This document shows, in pieces, positions 40,201 to 46,200 of a stretch of DNA of 64,000 bases. Position 1 is the first letter of the stretch, and each line of letters starts with the position of its first letter. This DNA is from Anisus vortex (lineage: Eukaryota; Mollusca; Gastropoda; Planorbidae), in NCBI GenBank assembly GCA_949126835.1, contig OX421506.1:27479441-27543440 (forward strand), read 5' to 3'. Both the position numbers and the translations under genes were made by a program. The notes under the pieces were generated by a model. That model saw only the letters and a program-made list of their open reading frames with translations, made no database searches and was not told where the DNA came from.

Positions 40201-43200
40201 AACAGTAAAGTTATTACCGCTACAATAAGTGTTGCTTATTGTGTTCTCACCTGGAAGCATTAAACTATATATTCAATATTTGTAATGAAATTTCAGCTCT
40301 CTAGTAGTTTGTCATTAGGACGGTTTTGCTTAAGGCCGGAAGTTGAAACGTAGATTGTTATAGGGTGTCTGAAATACCGGTTTTGCACAGTGCACAAATT
40401 CCAATTAATATTTTCTGGAAAAAAAATTCTTCCGCTTCTTATGGTCATGTCAAAGGTCTTAAGAAAATTAATTGGCTTTGGAATGAAAGCATGTAGCACA
40501 CCTGTTTTTTTGTTTGTAAATATGTTATTTTGATATCACCTTATAGATAAATAAAAGTCCTTTTTTAGATTGTTTATTAAAGTACCTTTTTATTAAAATA
40601 TGAACACTTTAACATATTTAGTCCGATCACTTTACGACTTCATTTATACTTTAGACGTTTGATTTTTCCTCAGAGAAAATCTACAACAAACATTCCTTTT
40701 AAATCATTTAACATGTTTTTTCTGTATTGAATTTAGCTAATCGCCGATGGCCAGCCAATACGAGATCTGGGCAATCACAGTGTCAAAACATATTTCCTGC
40801 CTTTAGTGTCGCCAAATTCCAAAAGTCGCAAGAACATGACCACTTGCAGTTACTGGGACTTTGAGGCTAACTCAGGAGCAGGAGGGTGGAGCTCCAAAGG
40901 GTGTGAGTTCCAGACAACCATCGAAGGCAGGGATGTCTGCGAGTGCAATCATTTAACTAACTTTGCAATCTTAATGGTGAGTTTCAAAATATCAGCTGCC
41001 TTTAGCACTGATAAGATAAGATACGATTTCTTTATTGATCCGAAAAGGAAATGTGGTTTGATTACATTGCAGTATTACAAGAACACAAGCACAACAACCA
41101 GAACAAATACAACACACACATTCATACTAGTCATCTTCAAGTCTGTTCATTATTAGGGTATTATTGAGATGAGCAGAACTTAGCACTATATTCTCTAATT
41201 AATGTTCAGATCGTTCTCTCTACGGCTTGTACAATACTGGTACTACTAATTAAACTCTTTTGTTTATTTTGAAATCGCTAATTCTACCACTTAAGCTTTT
41301 TTTTTTAATTGCTTATTAAATAAGCATAAAAAGTAAGCCTTTAATCTAAATTAATATCTTATGTTCTCTTGTATGTTCTTATATGATACAGAATATCCTT
41401 CAATACAAAAGACTACCGCATCCTACATTTATTGATAGTTTAAGTCTATTCATTTTAAATGGGGTTTTTAATTGATATTAAGTCTGTTAAGGCAACACAT
41501 TCCATGTCCATTGCACGAAAAAGTTCCTCTTCATATAAATAAAACTAATCAGTTTTAAGTTATGTTTTTGTATTAAAGCACATTAAGCAACTAATAGAAT
41601 AATATGTATCTTATAATTAACAATAAGCTTAAAAGATTATATTTTTGTGTTATCCTCGTCAGAATTTTTATGATCAAGACAGCATTGAGGAGGAAAATCG
41701 GCTAGCTCTTAGCATCATCTCTATCATTGGTCTCAGTTTATCTATAGCAGGACTTGGAATCTCTATTTTATCATTCATATTCATCAAGTAAGAAAATGTG
41801 GTATTAATATATAGAAAGAAAAAAAGGCTTCTCTATATCATATTAAATGCTGACATTTCCTTCTGTCAGATTCAGACAATGAGGGGGGGGGGGTCTTAGT
41901 ATACTCTCTGACATTATTTCTGATAACTATCATTATCCTTTTACCACGCTGCCACCATGTAATACAGCACACAAGAGCAACGTGTACCGTGACGTAGGAA
42001 GGTTTTGGAAGCTACGATTAAAGAATCTTCTGTTACATTAGAACTTGAATCAGCCAAAGTGCACATTCCATTGCCACAAGAAGCTAAATGCCCAGTCGAA
42101 TTTATTTTTCCTTCACTAGTGTCATATACTCAGCTCTGCATAAAAGCGTTAAGATAAAAAAGCGGAAAAGGGGGGGGGCGTGCCGTGTAACATAGGGTTC
42201 TGTCTCCACATCCCTTGAACAAACTGTATCATTATCGTGGTGCCTCGCCCGTACACCTGCAATGTCGCCCGGTAGCACAAATCCCATACTATATGTGTGA
42301 GCATCCAGGCACCAGGGCGGGTTTTTAGACGGACTGCTGCGCTCATTGCTTCTTCCCCATCGAGGCTCTGGGCCTTTCGGCGGTGCAATGAACATAGGAC
42401 GTACAGTAGGGGCTGCCCCCCCCCCCCAAGCGTTTACCCGCCGTTGTATTTATTAATTATAATTTTCTTACAACAAACATTAATTCAGCTAATATTTAAA
42501 GAGTTTAAACAAAATTTATATAAATCAAAATTAAAATGCTAGTAACTTATATATAATTTAAACTTAAAATGTTTACTTCAAATCTAAACAAATAAAATAA
42601 AGTTTAAAAATTAAACAAGTGATATGCATAAGCTAATTGTCTATATTAAGTTCATATTTCTCTTAAATGATATTCGCTATAATAAATATTCATTTATTTT
42701 GTTATTAAGAAGCTTACACAAAAGTCGTCCGCAGCAGACTTTATTTCAAATGTCACTGGCGCTCATCTCTTCCTGGATTGTGTTTCTGGCGGGAATCACG
42801 CAAACGTCCTCCCACGTGGGCTGCATTGTGGTGGCTGTCCTGTTGCATTATTTCATTTTGGCATCATTCATGTGGATGTTGATGGAAGGAATCCTGCAGT
42901 ACCTGCTGTTTGTTAAAGTCCTCAACACATATTTTACGAATTACCTTTGGAAAACGGCCATACCTGCATGGGGTAACAAAAAATCAAACGTCATACATGC
43001 ATTTTTTATATTTTTTTACTATAGGCCTACGAATCATTAAAAGTTATCAATAGTTGTCCTGGGTATGATATTTTTGCTGTTATTCGGGGTTATAGAGCAA
43101 GTTCGATAATTTTGAGACTAATTGAAACTTTTAGGTGGTCACAGCAAAATGAACATCAAAATTTTAGAACTTTTATGGCTTAACTATTCTGCAATAACTT

Positions 43201-46200
43201 TTGCCCTAGATATATTTATATTTTATTCATTGTTGAAAGAAAGCACTTAAAAGAAGTGAGACGTCACTTGGGGAATAATAGCTTTTAAATAATATCATTA
43301 GAAGTCTTTAACTAAGAAACAAAGGAAGTGAATTAAGACCAACAATAGTCATGAACATTAAATAAAGAATGTGATCACATAATTTAGCTAACCCATAGCA
43401 TTGCACTAAATAGACTTACTTGTATAAATAGCATATTTATTATAAGAATAAGAACTGTTATAAAACAAACTTAAATCTCCTTTTTTATCCTAGGCTTACC
43501 TGTTATTCCCGTTATTATATTGCTGGCAATTGATACAGAACTTTACAGAGGTGGGAAGGAATAGTAAGTAGTCATACTATTTTCTTTATTAGCATTTTAA
43601 CAATGAAGCTAATTACCATTTGGTACATTGTGGTATAGTGGGTAGTGTTTTAAACCGACCAGTCTGAAGGTCTTCAATGATTACCTGCGTTAAGGAAATG
43701 TGTGTTTGCGACACAATCTCCTTGCATGCCTCGACCACGGAAACTTCAAAACGATGCATGAAAATAAAGCTCAATTGAGAAATCGTCATCTTATTAAAAA
43801 TTATTTCATACCCTATGACAGTAATCCGCTCTTATGTATATGTTATGCACAGATAGTGTAGGCCTAATTTTGCCCAATCCAACTTGTAATAGTCATTCAG
43901 AACCCTGCCAATCAAGAGTCTTCACCTATGACATGGTAAAGATAATGATAGTGAAGGTCTACAGATACCCAACGACAATTAAATGATTAGTTGGCGTTGG
44001 CCATTAGCTTAGTAGTTCAAAGATTAAGCACAGTTCATGAACTGAGCAATGACAGTATCATACATTGTGGACTACAATCATCACTATCTCCTTCTTCTTC
44101 TTCATATTATTGTGGAGACCCCGTTAGCAGATTGGTGGGTTATGTTTATAAAATCCTTTTAGATTAAAATATAGAATTGAATGTCACCTCAGTAATTTTA
44201 GTGGGTTTCGAAAGTGCATATCATATAATAATGTACCCTACTAATTCTAATTTGCTCCCAAACTCAGCTGGGAAAATAAAAAGGACATCTATAATCTATA
44301 CAGCCACATTATCCCTAGGTTCGAGACAGGAAATTTCATGTCTCTTTACCAATATTACAAAAGTTCTGTTCAATTAACATTTATAAAAAAAAAGCCGAAA
44401 AATGTCTATAAAATTCTAAAATAAATACTTGTTATTTGTAAAGACTTAGCCATTATTATTCTTTTTCTTTTCTAAAATGTTTTGCAATATTTAAATGTTT
44501 TTCCCATAAATCTCTCACAGTTGCTGGCTATCACTTCCTGCATTTTATTACGGGTTCATAATTCCGGTTGGTCTCATCATTGTTAGCAACATTGTCTTCT
44601 TCGTAATGGTTGTGATTAGTCTCTGCAGACGGCGAGACATGAGCAAGCACTCTTCTGTGAAAAAAAATCAGATGCTCGTCAACATTCGCGCTTCCATCAT
44701 TTGTTTTTGTGTACTAGGTAATGCCACTACCATCAAGTATATTACATGGTCTAACCAAGTCAATCGAATGTTTTGTTTTTAGGGAGAGAAAATAGGTTTT
44801 ATGGTCCTGCAAGGGGAAAAGGGATACCTTTCAGACTATATGGGTAGCACAACTATTGTGAAAACAACAGCAACACTATATTCTTATCGAAAGTTTTTGG
44901 GTTTGGGGGAGACATCTGAATTTCGATTGTGCCCAATTAAAGAGGGGTGTGGTGGAGCTGCTGCCCCATGAGCCAATGTTTGGATATGGGATCCAAAATT
45001 TCAAAAATGTCTAATCATGTATGCCTCCACTTACTAATAAATCCAAAATTATATTTCTAATAGGCGAATCTAGTTACGCCACTATTTGTGCCAGTTTGTT
45101 TATTATTTCATCTTATGGTAATAAAATCTAGTAGTGAATCTCCTTACCTTGTAATACAAAAATATGTTGAATTATATGCAACAAGCTTAATTCCCAGGCG
45201 TTGCCCGGGGAAAAAAATTACATGGGTCTATATAAGCTACAGATTTTAAAATATGTATAAACTACAATGAACATAAAGCTATAAAAAAATAAAAAATATG
45301 ATTATTATTTACTGAAAACATTTAGGAAAGGTATTTACAATAAATACTGTAATCGGGTTAAGGAAAGGCGTTGCTTTTCTTTAAAAAAAAATTTGGAATA
45401 TCCCAGGCTACTGGCTGAGAACATCCGTCTCCCGAATGCGTCTAAAATATAATTATTAGATTTTGCTTACTGAAAACATTTTAGGAAAGCTTTAAGTCCT
45501 GAAATTCTTTACAATTCTTTTTAAAAAAAGTTATATGAAAATTTAAAAAAGTAGAAAAAAAAGTTATCTGTGGGGAATCGAACCCAGGTCGCACGCAAGG
45601 CAGTCGGCTACGCTAACCACTCAGCATTGGAGGACACATACCGGTAGCGAGATCGCAATCGTAAAATATGAGACGATATGGTCACGTGTCTTTAAATTGT
45701 CCAATATGGATCGGATCCAAACACACAGTCTACTTTATATATATATAGATTATATCGTCCGCCCTGCAAGAGGTTAAATATTGGCAAAGGATGTGATAAT
45801 CATTTTTCTAGTAGAAATGTCTTTAACTTATAAGAAAAGCGCAAACACAATTGTCATTCTAAGTAATGAACTATGTTATTTAGTGTTATTTCTAAGTTAT
45901 AATTTAATTTGCTATGTATTACTAGCTAAACTACCCGGCGTTTGGCCGGAATATTAACTATTAAATGTCGTAATAAGGACAAAAAATACAAAAAAAATAA
46001 TCGTCACACGGCCAGAATACTATACCACTATACTAACAAGAACATGTGCTGGAAATTATATATTGCAAAAGTAAAATATAAACAAAAAGGTCACGTGTCT
46101 TTAAATTAACCAATGAGAATCGCAATAAGTAGGCCCTACATGCTTTTTACTTTAATATTATAGAGAATATTAACGTCTTCGTTTTTTAAATCGTCTTTTC

